From positions 1-64,000 of the forward strand of contig JASAMV010003114.1 in assembly GCA_030248065.1 (NCBI GenBank): 64,000 bases of DNA, read 5' to 3'. The DNA comes from Rhynchonema sp. JSB1_4. Taxonomy: Eukaryota > Nematoda > Chromadorea > Monhysterida > Xyalidae. Position numbers and translations under genes: made by a program. The notes beneath the pieces were generated by a model that searched no databases, had not been told where the DNA came from, and was given only the letters and a program-made list of their open reading frames with translations. Shown one piece after another: positions 42,259 to 52,249 of the stretch; position 1 is the stretch's first letter; each line of letters begins with the position of its first letter.

Positions 42259-45200
42259 CTAGTATATAGTGTACATTTTGTAGCCAGGAGCCGACTCATA
42301 GAACGTGCCGTTATCATTCTCATAGACCAGGGCAAGGCGACAATCTTGGGTGACGGAGTTGTAGCTGAAACATTAGTTTCTGGGCTGCAGTTTGCAATCT
42401 GCTGATTATCTGTATGGTCAGTCAGATTTGGCTTGCCAAAATTATCCTGATTTTCACGTTCAGTCACTCTTAACCACTGTCTATTTATGATTCTCACAAA
42501 ACATTTTTACCTGAAAATAAACCAGCAAAACAACCCCCCAGGTCTCCTACACCACCACACCCCCCCCCAAAAAAAAAACCAACAAATTGCGTCTATCAGT
42601 GCATTTCAGGCCCAGATTCTGAAACATAGGAAACATATATTGAACATAACGGCTCACCCGACAGTGGCGCACACCCAATTGAGTGCACATTCACGAATGC
42701 ATTGCAGCAACAGACGTGCGGTCGGTTGAGAGAATACGGCCGCATCGACCACGCGTTGATCACGACGGGACACGACCTCGGAGAATTCTTGGTCCTGGGC
42801 ACCTGTGTCGCGCAGGAAGAATCATGCGCGATATGAATAGCACCGTTAATTTCCTTTTCGGGTCGGACCGAAAATTTGTTTCGTTGGTTGAGTGAGCTAT
42901 ACATACAAGGCGCGACAGAGTGTACGATGTACCAGCGAACTTGAAATGGGCTGCTGGAAGACATGTCTTATATGTACATGGAACGGCGCCCCCTTTAAAG
43001 TTCGTTGAGCGCAATTGTAATCTGCAAAAATCTCCAAGATTCGTAAAATTGAACCGGTGTAATATTATGCGCTGATCAAATTCATATATCACTGAATAAA
43101 TTTACAAATCAGCTCAGTCAAAAAAAAATCGGCCTGCGCTGTGACCGTGGGTTGCATTACACGTATGCACGTTGGTATGACTACCAAACAACCACAAAAG
43201 TGCTCAATGTATATGTATTTTGTCGTTCTCAAGGAACGTGTGGAAACGCACGATATTCGCAGATGGGGTAGGCAGCATAGGTGGCACACTGTTCATCAGC
43301 CAGCCCATGCACGGTGTAGTCCGTGTACACCATTGCGCATTGCGCGCCGATTCGATTCGGATTCGCTGCACCGCCGCTATCGGTGCCAAATTGGTCGTTG
43401 GGTCCATTGAACCAGTGGGAACCGTAACCTGTGAACTATGTACATATATCATATCACAAGTTTTTGAAAAATGCTTGCTCTCGCGCGCAGCACGGCTGAA
43501 TGTGGTTTTCTGAGTGGGGACAGTGAAAAACAAGAAGACAGTCACGAGCCACAATTGCAGACAGTGTACAGACTTCAGTGCCTTGAGGGCAGCCGTAAAC
43601 CTGGCAAAGGCGGTGAACGTACAGTATATGCGGGTGTGCTTTGGGCAATAGTTTCATGTGACGCGTGGTGGGGTTTCGAATTCGTCCCAAAAAGAAACAC
43701 CCTCGTAATATACATTGGCACTATACGCCCATATCACATTTTGCTAGGTTTACGGCTGCCTCCACTCAAGTCCGTACACTGCTTGTAATTGTGGCGCGTA
43801 AGATTTCACCCAGACCATTTATGTAGTCCGGTGCTGAGACTGTACCATCTGGTTTTGGGACTGGCCCTGGCTGTCCGACTAACTGACGAGGCCCAGGCAG
43901 CCGCGGTATTAGACTTTACTCCGCGACTTTTCAGGCCCGGAAGTCTCTGACTCTGCCGGGCCTGAACCTGTGCCCGGGACTGAACCGTCGCACAATAACT
44001 AGACTTTGGGCCGAAATCGCAACCCCACCATGCGTCATATATGCACAGCGTGCGCTCAAAAGCACCCGCGTAGATCTTCAAATGCAAGGTTTTATACATA
44101 CCTTGATTGCGCGTCGGTATCGGCCCATAGAGCTGTCCTTTGAACTTGAAATACCAGTCATCGTCTGAGCCGGGTGTTGTTGGCCAAGCAGCCGCACTTG
44201 GTGTCAGTCGATTCAGTGCGATGTGACCGTAACCAGCTGTCGCAGTATTGAAGCCCTAGAAATCCTATGAACGGATGTTTGAATCATTTCAGCTTCAAGG
44301 TACGGTACCACATTGTGATGAGGCATGGTTATAAAAACATTGAAATAAAATTCTGCAATCCCGATCGAAACCAAAACCGTTGATTTATTCGAGCTGAGAA
44401 AAGAGCATTCTGCGCCGGCAAGTGTTCGATGACATACTGTATGGACATATGTAGCTCTGAGAAGGAAATCACATTCCGGCAACATTGGGATTTATGAATG
44501 GCAATGTCAATGTCAAAGCACCGAGCCATTCCATTTTGTCGCAAAAACGTACCGTAATATTATTCCTTTCTCAACAGTTCATCAGTCAGCGAACAGTTTT
44601 TTGTCCCAGCGCACGCTTCTTTCTCTCTTCGAATAAATAAACGATTCTGGCTTTTGGGACTAAAGAACCATCTATTGTTTCAAAGTTTCACATCCATGAG
44701 ACATCAAAACGAGAACCGCATCCGAAGTTTTTTGTCATTTTCGACCTTGGTATAATAATAAAAAAATCAACGTACGGCGCTGGCCCATGCTTGTGCTAAA
44801 AGAGCGTGGATCTCATTTGCGTTGACAATGGACAGTTGTCCGTTGGGCAAAAGGTTGCACTTGGTTTCAACTTGTGCGTGCGTGCCCGCAGTGGTCGTGA
44901 ATGCGAAACATCGACTTCGATACATTGTTGGGGCTCGATAAGGAGCAGATGATGACAATGACATACACGCCGAGTGCAGATCTGGAAACGATTGGCGGAG
45001 TGGAACATTTTGGCGATATACCCAGGTGACCTCAGGCCAACCTAATACAATTGCGTTGAAACCTGGCTGTGTGCAGTGCACAAAATCAACAGTGGGTTTC
45101 AGTACTTGCTCTTTACTAAAGCACTAGCTCAGGCGTGGATCTCTGCTCAAGCTGCTTTCGAGACTTGATCACCTTGGACAAAGTCCACAATGCGCAGAAG

Positions 45201-45323
45201 TCGCTCATTTCTCGGCTACTGTTCTGTTTTTGTTATTTATGCCACACCTGTATTTGCAACAGATGTCAACGGCAGACCGACAACCAAAGCGATTATGCAC
45301 ACACTGGCCACTTGAAGCATCAT
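42259..45323 (-). CDS. Secreted C-type lectin domain - PAN/apple domain protein
   Basis: Seven exons, in coding order: 45323-45248, 44981-44776, 44255-44102, 43428-43248, 42953-42907, 42802-42658, 42364-42259. They total 915 nt (304 aa), with all phases closing. A signal peptide (MMLQVASVCIIALVV) precedes a lectin domain: YRSRCFAF, KCNLLPNGQLSIVNANE, HIALNRL, WFNGPNDQFG, GGAANP, QCAMVYTDY, YPICEYRA. A PAN/apple module follows (VRWYIVHSVAPC, LLQCIRECALNWVC, YNSVTQDCRLA), then the stop. Lectin domains bind glycans, and PAN modules bind proteins or carbohydrates. The frame stays open upstream of the chosen Met, so a longer start is possible. The QPD/EPN calcium motif is not seen, so sugar specificity is unclear. 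Confidence 0.85.
43548..43797. mobile_element. Inverted-repeat element in lectin-PAN intron 3
   Basis: Arms CACAATTGCAGACAGTGTAC and GGCAGCCGTAAACCT, matched by the complement of CAGCCGTAAACCTAG near 43796. The TGACGCGTGGTGGGGTTTCG stretch inside is echoed in reverse near 44030. Confidence 0.65.
43935..44005 (-). repeat. Dispersed repeat shared with 59741-59900
   Basis: Reverse complement reads TTGTGCGACGGTTCAGTCCC, then GGCACAGGTTCAGGCCCGGC and GGGCCTGAAAAGTCG. The same order occurs at 59741-59900 on the + strand. Both copies lie in introns of lectin genes. Confidence 0.7.
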
Positions 45324-45469
45324 TCGTGAAACATCAGCCAGGTTGCGCATCGGCTGTGTAGCTAAATCATTTCCGTTGCGTTTTGAGGTCATCACCGCAC
45401 AACTGTAGTTGTTCAAACTAAAAACTACGGTATCACCGACTTTGCTGGCATGGTAGGGTCAGGATTGAT

Positions 45470-45630
45470 CGGGCGGTAAAAAAATGGGTTCGGTCACATC
45501 TTGCGATTTCGTTGCTTCTGTGATTCCGAACAGCGTAAAAAATATCATAGCGAACTGGTGAGCAATTTTTACGCTGGTCAAAATCACAGAAACAGCAAAA
45601 TCGCAGGATATAGCGCAACGCATTTTCACC
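45470..45630. mobile_element. Inverted repeat with ATTTTTACGCTGGTC core
   Basis: Arms CTTGCGATTTCGTTGCTTCT and the complement, around an AACAGCGTAAAAAATA / ATTTTTACGCTGG core. Related arms occur at 49727-49785 and near 35580-35640. Confidence 0.7.
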
Positions 45631-45739
45631 CCGGGATCGAATCCGACCATGCGAGCAAATTGCATTCCGGCTTAAATATACATATCTCAAACTCTCTTGG
45701 CAACTGATTACATCGCAATTACAATTTGCCACGTTCATA

Positions 45740-45965
45740 TGTACATATATGTATACTCTGACAATTCTTTTGGGAGAAACTTTTCAACCGCGTTGCCTGA
45801 TCCGTAAAGCGCATGGATACGTGCACTGGCTATAGCGGTCACGTGACTTCGGTAGCCAGTGCTCGCATAATGCGCTTTACGGATCAGGCAACGCGTTTGA
45901 AAAGTTTCTCACAAAAGAATTGCCAGACAGAGTATACCAGTGTATATACGTGTACGGAGCCACAT
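45740..45965. mobile_element. Long near-perfect hairpin
   Basis: GAGAAACTTTTCAA plus CGCGTTGCCTGATCCGTAAA on the left match the right arm almost base for base, with a loop of about 25 bp around GCGGTCACGTGACTTC. Arms of about 100 bp extend outwards through GTATACTCTG. A foldback element or recent inverted duplication. Confidence 0.85.
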
Positions 45966-46983
45966 ATGTACATACCGTGCGCTCGTAACAAAAGCAATCA
46001 TTCTATTGTTTTCCGACAACAGCAAAACACGGTTGCTTCGACCGTCTGATTTATGACGGTCGCATGCACGTAAGCCGAACAATGGTCCAGCTGCAGATGA
46101 ACAGATGTACATATGTGGCAAGTTCCATATATGAACAAAACCTGTAATCCTCGAACCCTGATGTAAAATATTTTATATAGTTTAGGTACTGTATGTACGT
46201 AATGTCCCGTTGTTGTTACCAAAGGCTTCCCAATCGGGCGGGTCCCACAAACAGGTAGCTTAACCAGATACATATGTTCTCATGTGACCAGACTGTTAAC
46301 AGAAAGCACATGGAATTGTTTCACCAAAATTTTTGCAACTGCAACAAAAGACTGGCGTCCATCATTAATGAGCTCAGTGGCGCCAGAGAACAAGCAGAGC
46401 AGGCCACAAAAGGACAACAAGATGCATGGCCGTAATCAATGCAAGTGTCTGCACAGCAGCGTTTATCAATTCATCATTGGCTCATGCCGAACCTGTAATA
46501 TGTCTGCACGTGCGCATGTGAACAATATTGTATCGTTGACGTGTTGTCATACCGCCCATTGTGAATCGAAACTCGTCTGTGTACAATTATTGCTGTATAT
46601 TCCAAAATGCTGTGCTCAAATTTGCGGGAATGCTTAATCCCGTGAACGGGACCAACGCTGCACATCAAATTTTGCGTTTTGAAATCTTCAGATGCCTAAT
46701 CCCAAACCATTGCACACGAAGTCCAGGAATGGTACTGTTGTTGTCTATACATTCCTCGTTCTCCGTGGTGAACTGCATGCGATGTGGTGTTGGTTGTTCG
46801 GGGTGGGGGGACTTTGAACCTTTCCAGTTCATCTCTGCTAACTCGCTCCATTGGACGAACGTATCGTCTACGTATGTATCTGGGCCACATGTCTGGGGGT
46901 CTGCCGGGTCTAAGATCAGCGAGACGGCTGTGGGCGCGGAACGTAGTCGGTAAACCGGCGCGCGGCATTTGCGCGCAATTGTG

Positions 46984-47065
46984 CGATCTTTAGACCCGGC
47001 AGTACACTTCAGGTACTGTAAATTGTAGATGTACACTTCAGGTACTGTAAATTGTAGATTGTAAA
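46984..47065 (+). repeat. Short direct repeat
   Basis: GTACACTTCAGGTACTGTAA plus ATTGTAGAT occurs twice in tandem, followed by a partial third copy. Confidence 0.8.
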
Positions 47066-47311
47066 TGTACACCAACTCTTTGTAACTTGTGCCGGCTAAA
47101 TTGCAATCAACTACTGTAGGTATTCATCGTTACTGTCATGCATCGAGCGGTTGTTGATGTTTACCCTGAAACGAAATAAAGTACTACTACCACTGAGGGA
47201 GGTTCTGCTGATGGTTGGTGGAGCCATGGATGTTCCTACAGTTCAGTCATGAGCCAGTTGCAAAGTATTGGCGATAGTGGGGCCCCCATCACTGTGCCAT
47301 CCACCTGTGAG

Positions 47312-47765
47312 CAGGGGTGGGCCAAAAGAAACGACGGCGTTTTTTCTTAAAAAAACGACGTTTTTTAAAAGCCTGGGTCGTTTTTCGTTTTTTTAAATCC
47401 TGAATTTCCTTGATTTTCCCTGATTTTTCAGGGAAAGTACCCTGATCATCATGGAAAATCAATTTTTTGTCCCACTTTTTGAAAAAATTTTCGACCAATT
47501 TTTACTTTGTCGAGATACGTCGATATACGGAGTTTGACTTTCAGTGATGACCCCGGCCAAAGTTGGTCCCACGATGCGGGTCTGATATGGGATCTTAGCA
47601 ACTCGCCAGAAAGGGGTTGAAACCCGTTTATTTTGCTCAGAACACATAGATTTACTTCATTTAACCACGTGTTCTTACCAACATGAGCGTTTTCCAATTT
47701 TTGGTCATCTGGGCGTTTAAAAAAACGATTTTTGACGAAAAAAAAACGTTTTTTACCCAACCCTG
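47312..47765. mobile_element. hAT-like element, CAGGGGTGGG ends
   Basis: 454 bp bounded by CAGGGGTGGGCC and ACCCAACCCTG, flanked by CCTGTGAG (47304-47311) and CCTGTCAG (47766-47773), 7 of 8 matching. Interior hairpins of AACGACGTTTTTT type. Same end type as 10625-10808. Confidence 0.82.
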
Positions 47766-48573
47766 CCTGTCAGTTTGTCCTTGGTTTGGAAACAGGGCTG
47801 TTAAACCTATTAAAATTTAAAAATTTTTTTTGAAGATGTCATTTACTCTTGTTATTGCGGACCAAAAAATTTCGGTTCTCAATGTGAAAATTTGTCAAAA
47901 AAATTGTAAGTATATTTCATTGTATTGAGAATGTAGGAATAGTTGATACCGACTGGTTGTGTGTTTACAAGCGGACAGTAGCTAGGCGATGTTTTTTGCG
48001 ATGGGCCCGATAACGTGACAATTCATCTTGGGGATGGTCTGTCATGTATGAGTATGTAGGTTGCAATACGAAAAGTAAAGGCGTGTTACAGGAAAGGTAT
48101 GTAACATTGAGCTGTTGAGCTTAGCAACATAACGCCATTGTTGTCTTCATGTGAGGCGCAGTTGGCATCTTGTTGTATGTTGTCAGTATAACAAGATGCC
48201 AATCTGCTCCATCTTGAAAAATGTTCTGACTTGGGAAACTTGGCAGTTGCACGTTTCAACTTTTACTTGTTCCAGACAGTTCACACCACGGGGACAGCAC
48301 GAAAAGACTGTATCAACAAAAGCAACACAAAAAGTTATAGCTATTGCATACATAGGACCAGATCTGAGATATTCATTGCTCAACCAAACAATCAGAAAAA
48401 CTCATGAACACACCGACTAGCAGTTTATAAAAGAAAATTCTTACGTTAGTTCATGGTTCATGATAGCATGGTCGGCTATCAATCCCATAACGGATGCCAC
48501 ACACTTAGTTTTTGTCGTGTATAGCTTGTCCAAACATATTCCCGACGGTGACTCAACTATCACCATTTTACAG

Positions 48574-48994
48574 GCCAAAGAAGGAGAAAAAATTGAAGTT
48601 GAAATCAACGAGCCCGAATCACACGGAAGCCAGTGGTGCGCAGAAGTGCACGCCGATACCGATGATTTGGCAAAACCAACGCCAGCATGAGTTTTTGTTT
48701 TGCAAATTTAGCTGTTGGGAACAATTGTTGCTCTGAACATTTTCTTCACATGCGGTTTTATACCGAATGCAGAATTGCTACCCATTCATTTGATTCACGT
48801 GTTCCAGATTGTGCAACTTCAGTAGAAACCGTGACCAGGACGTGGTTTGGAAGAAGCACAAATCGACAGGAAACCGCATGTTCATCGTGTTTCGACATCA
48901 GTTTACGAATTGGGAACGTACTCATGAATTCAAGCCCAAACAGGTGTTTTCGCACCGAGCCGTCGCAGCCGATGTTCGACCGACCAATCAATAG
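48574..48994 (+). pseudogene. Duplicated last two exons of the astacin gene
   Basis: 48574-48686 and 48808-48994 match astacin exons 10 and 11 in length, frame and splice phase, and the homology extends into the upstream intron from about 48466. The exon-10 donor is changed from GC|GTGAGT to GC|ATGAGT, so the canonical GT is lost. The second exon is still fully open (LCNFSRNRD, GNRMFIVFRHQF). Downstream homology resumes at 49320-49455. No protease domain accompanies it. It is most likely a partial gene duplication that lost its splice site. Confidence 0.85.
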
Positions 48995-49007
48995 GAAACA
49001 CATAGGT

Positions 49008-49213
49008 CGATATCAAACCTGGTGATCGGATGTGACTTGCCTTGGTGGCGGTTTATTCTTGCATTGAGGATTTTAAGAAATTTAGTGATGCCACTAATTT
49101 CGTCCAGCTTATTAATTAATCATTTTAGGTGGGGAACATCTCTCACGCTGGACGAAACTAGTGGACCAAGGCATAACACTTCCCTTCCGATCCGAACACC
49201 GAGTTTGATATCG
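49008..49213. mobile_element. Inverted-repeat element in the astacin-duplicate downstream region
   Basis: Ends CGATATCAAACCTGGTGAT and the complement of CGATATCAAACTCGGTG. The inner arms include CCACTAATTTCGTCCAGC / GCTGGACGAAACTAGTGG. The left half recurs at 30752-30872. It is absent from the original locus at 41400, so it arrived after the duplication or was lost there. Confidence 0.8.
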
Positions 49214-49455
49214 CTCATTACATTTCTAGCATATATAATAAACCGAGATCTCAAGACAAAACCATATGAGTACATAAGTTGTATATCTGGTGGTATGATG
49301 TTGCGATGTGATAACATGCTGTGAAATAAACTGTTAGGTGAAAGTTTATATTGTTGTGACACAAATTGCTCATCCAAAGGGTACTGTTTCAGTACACATC
49401 ATGTTCGTATCTGTAAAATAAACTTGAAGTTGAAAAAACGTCGGAGTTAAATGAC

Positions 49456-50180
49456 TTATGCGTCATAAATGCTGCCTTTGAGACTTATGAGCAATGTTGA
49501 GGCAGGGAAAAACAACCTCCACAGGCATCCTCAGGTCCACAATGAAGAATAAGAAGACAAGCTACATCCCCAACCCCACACCTTGCCAAATGCCAGGCCA
49601 CATCAAAGTTCAACTATGTGGAGTGCGTGCAGCACAAGGGCAGCACAAGCGCATACGCACTTTGCACTTTGCTGGCATGGTCGCGTCTGGCTTTTTTCGG
49701 GTTGGGGCCGGGCTACCCAATGGGTTGGGTCATATCTTGCGATTTTGTCGCTTCTGTCATTTTGCCCAGCGTAAAGGTTGCTCAGCTCGTTGCCGTGAGG
49801 AAAACGGTGGTCGTGACGGTTTCTACAGATTTATGTTTTGTAGCGGTGCTCAATCAGCGTCAGAACGAATCAAAATTTCTGACGTTCCGTGCGTATACCT
49901 TCAGTGCACTGTGTCTGTTATGCATGGAGCTGTGTGTGCTCAAAAAACTTCAACGCGCCCAAGCACTTCGCATAACAACTGGGAGCGCACGTTATTATTC
50001 AACATCGTCTGCTGCCAACAAGCAAACTCGCCCATTGCTTAAGCACCTCGCATGGAAATTCCCAGCGCGGGAACAAAAATAAAGAACCGGATTTCCCGTA
50101 AAAGTAAGAGAAACGGCAGCGCCAGGGCGTGTTGCAAATCACATTAACTGAGAAAACACGCCGGCCAACCACAACAGTTT
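49456..50180. other. Noncoding, contains a half-copy of an inverted-repeat family
   Basis: 49727-49785 resembles one arm of 45470-45630 (GGTCATATCTTGCGATTTTG). A 154-codon open frame crosses this repeat and is not supported as a gene. Confidence 0.45.
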
Positions 50181-50183
50181 GAT

Positions 50184-50578
50184 TCAACTGTTCTTGGCGT
50201 CATGATACAACATGCCACTGGCCTTGCTGAAGCAGCACTTTGCGTTAGAGAATGCAGCCTCGTTGAATTGGTTTTCTTCGGCCAGTGTTTTGCGTTCGTC
50301 GTTCAACTCCTACGGAACTTTTTGATCCTGACACCTGGTCGACGTGATCGCATTCTGGGAAAAGCTTGGACTGCTTCAAAGTTGACTTCCCTTTTCTCAG
50401 GCTTAGGCTTAGGCCTGGCTTAGGCTTAAGTATAGGCCAAACCCCGAGCTGAAATTGCTGCGCTCCACGTGCAGACGATAAAGCGCGTTGTATAAGATTT
50501 TGCAGGACGGCACGAAGATTTTCAATTGTTTCATTTACTTTCACCCGAGAGAAACGGAATAGATCCATGAATGGGTTA
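50184..50578 (-). CDS. Two putative 3' exons of an unknown, helix-rich protein
   Basis: Coding order 50578-50443 then 50309-50184. The acceptors are TTCCAG and CCGTAG and the donor is GGG|GTTTGG. Phases agree: the first exon enters with one base and leaves in phase 0, and the second is exactly 42 codons with the stop. The sequence is strongly helical, with NETIENLRAVLQNLIQRAL followed by ELNDERKTLAEENQFNEAAF and a short Cys pair. No family is recognised and upstream exons are unresolved. Confidence 0.45.
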
Positions 50579-50867
50579 CTGGAAGAAATTAGATGACTCA
50601 GTATTAGCTGAGGCACAAGAAGGTGTGTATCGGATGGGTGTAACTGGGTGAAGGGGGAAATGTGAATCTGAATTTGAAATTACTTTACTTTTCGAAAAAT
50701 GCATTCATGCTGCATTACTTGCGTTACACACTTATGGAAAAAGAAAAGGGCCACAATGAACTGATTGCAGGAAAGGTATCTGGATAATCAGTGTTTTTCA
50801 TTTCTTTTACTTTTACTTTCTTTTTTCTCCTTCTCGTTCTCACTCGCTGTTGCTGCCCGACGCCTTC

Positions 50868-51033
50868 TCAGACCCGCTCGATTTGTTCGGCGAGCATGTC
50901 CACAAATTTTTTTGCTAGGCCTGTCAACCAAGTAACAGATTTGAAAACGAAATTGTTGCTTGCGAACCTTACCGGATTTTTCCATGTCCTCGGGCTGAAA
51001 GTTGAACAACATCCGAGCTGTGCCGCTTTTCAT
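50868..51033 (-). CDS. Possible short exons of an unknown gene
   Basis: 51033-50973 and 50920-50868 join in phase 1 at canonical sites (CCG|GTAAGG, TTGACAG|GC) to give ARMLFNFQPEDMEKSG followed by KKFVDMLAEQIERV and a stop. It may belong with the exons at 50184-50578 through an alternative donor, but phase does not match directly. Confidence 0.3.
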
Positions 51034-51060
51034 TTCGAAACTCTAGCAAGCACAAGACAC

Positions 51061-52030
51061 CTATAACACTGTAGCCGCGACCGTGCGCTCGGGCGTCGGC
51101 AGTTTCGGGTACTTTTGGGCCGTCTTTTTCTTTTTCTGGTCATTCTTCCGGTTGTACCCGGCCTCCAACAGGAAATGACACTCAGTTCGACAAGTGATCT
51201 CGTTAGCACTCACGGTCTGCGAAAGGAAGGGAAGGAATGAAATGAAAGTTCTTGAATGAAACATTTTAAAAGAGTGAGTGCAAATTTTAAATGTTTGCCA
51301 GGCATGGTATCGGAGCATTGATTTTTTGAATATTAGTTTTCGCAAAAATGGAACTAACTGGCACTAACTCGCCAACTTAAATGTCCTTCTTTTCGTCCAC
51401 CCGCCTTTTGCCCGCGCACGGCCGCCGAGCAGCGCTGCCACCTGAATGCAGTTGTTGATGAACTAAGTGGGTTGCTTGGCTGGTTTACTAATTCATTATG
51501 AACACTTGATTAAATCTATTAATCGGTTTGTCGATTATCTGATCACTTGAGTGATTGCGTTGGCAGTTTCGGGCCAGATAAGCTTATGTTAAACTTGAGT
51601 AATTCGAATATGAATGTGAATTCGAATTCGGTTCCTGGTCTTGTTCCGTTTTCTGTCGGAGTGACAGAAGCTGACCAACAGCAGTTCATTTTTTTTCAAT
51701 CTTGTTGATTAATGACACACTTTTATCATCGAGAATCACTTACACCGGCCCCGGCTTATCAACAGCGCGCAGGGACATGTCCCACCACCAGGGCGAATGC
51801 GTTGAGCGCACAGCTTCAGACTGAAGATTAATTGAACTTTAGTAAGGATTTATCTTTTTCCTGGTTTACCACTTCTTTAATCCGGACCTCCCCATACTCG
51901 GTCTTTCCTACTTGCTCCAACTAGCTCGAGATCGCGCATCGACCCGATTAGCACGGCAATCACGCAAAGCTGGATGTTGTTGATGGAGTTATATTGAATG
52001 CTTGCGTGCATGTCGCCGAGCGCGCACACA
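51061..52030 (-). pseudogene. Partial paralogue of the lectin-sushi receptor (membrane and tail exons)
   Basis: The exon 51216-51061 (52 codons with stop) starts TVSANEITC and continues HFLLEAGYNRKNDQKKKK. It parallels the last exon of the 54478-61907 gene (TVSVHEITG ... QFLTERGYDPARDKQ), and both are entered in phase 0 after CAG. Upstream candidates are 51820-51746 (25 codons, phase 0 to 0) and an exon starting at 52030 with a hydrophobic stretch (IQLCVIAVLIGS). No ectodomain exons were found upstream, so this is a truncated duplicate or an incompletely resolved gene. Confidence 0.5.
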
Positions 52031-52249
52031 CTGCAAGTTGGATTAATATTACATGATTAACATTATCGCAATGGAAAGCTCAAAATATCAACTGCCGACC
52101 TTGGCGGACAGGACTCAACCCCAGCCCGGCTTGGAGGAGTCAACCATCGTCCAGGCACCATTGTCATTGATTGGTCAGATGGAGATCGACATCAACATCA
52201 GCAGCAGGGCGACCGGAAGGAGGACATGGTGGACGGGACGGTGATTGGA

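Larger units (their letters stand above)
45324..46600. other. Intergenic with foldback elements
   Basis: Holds two hairpin repeats (listed separately) and short random ORFs. No gene was supported. Confidence 0.5.

Noticed and set aside
42630..42836. A coherent plus-strand frame opposite the PAN exon
   Set aside because: The minus strand gives a PAN domain with matching splice phases on both sides (42802-42658), so the plus frame is its antisense shadow.
43220..43513. Plus-strand 97-codon frame and a 116-codon minus frame in another phase
   Set aside because: A third frame on the minus strand encodes the lectin C terminus (WFNGPN, GGAANP, YPICEYRA) with correct splice sites.
46665..47075. 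136-codon minus-strand frame
   Set aside because: It begins in a short tandem repeat, has no recognisable domain, and two other frames are also open. Possibly a retroelement remnant, but not supported.
49618..50082. 154-codon plus-strand frame
   Set aside because: It crosses a half-copy of an inverted-repeat element (49727-49785) and shows no domain.
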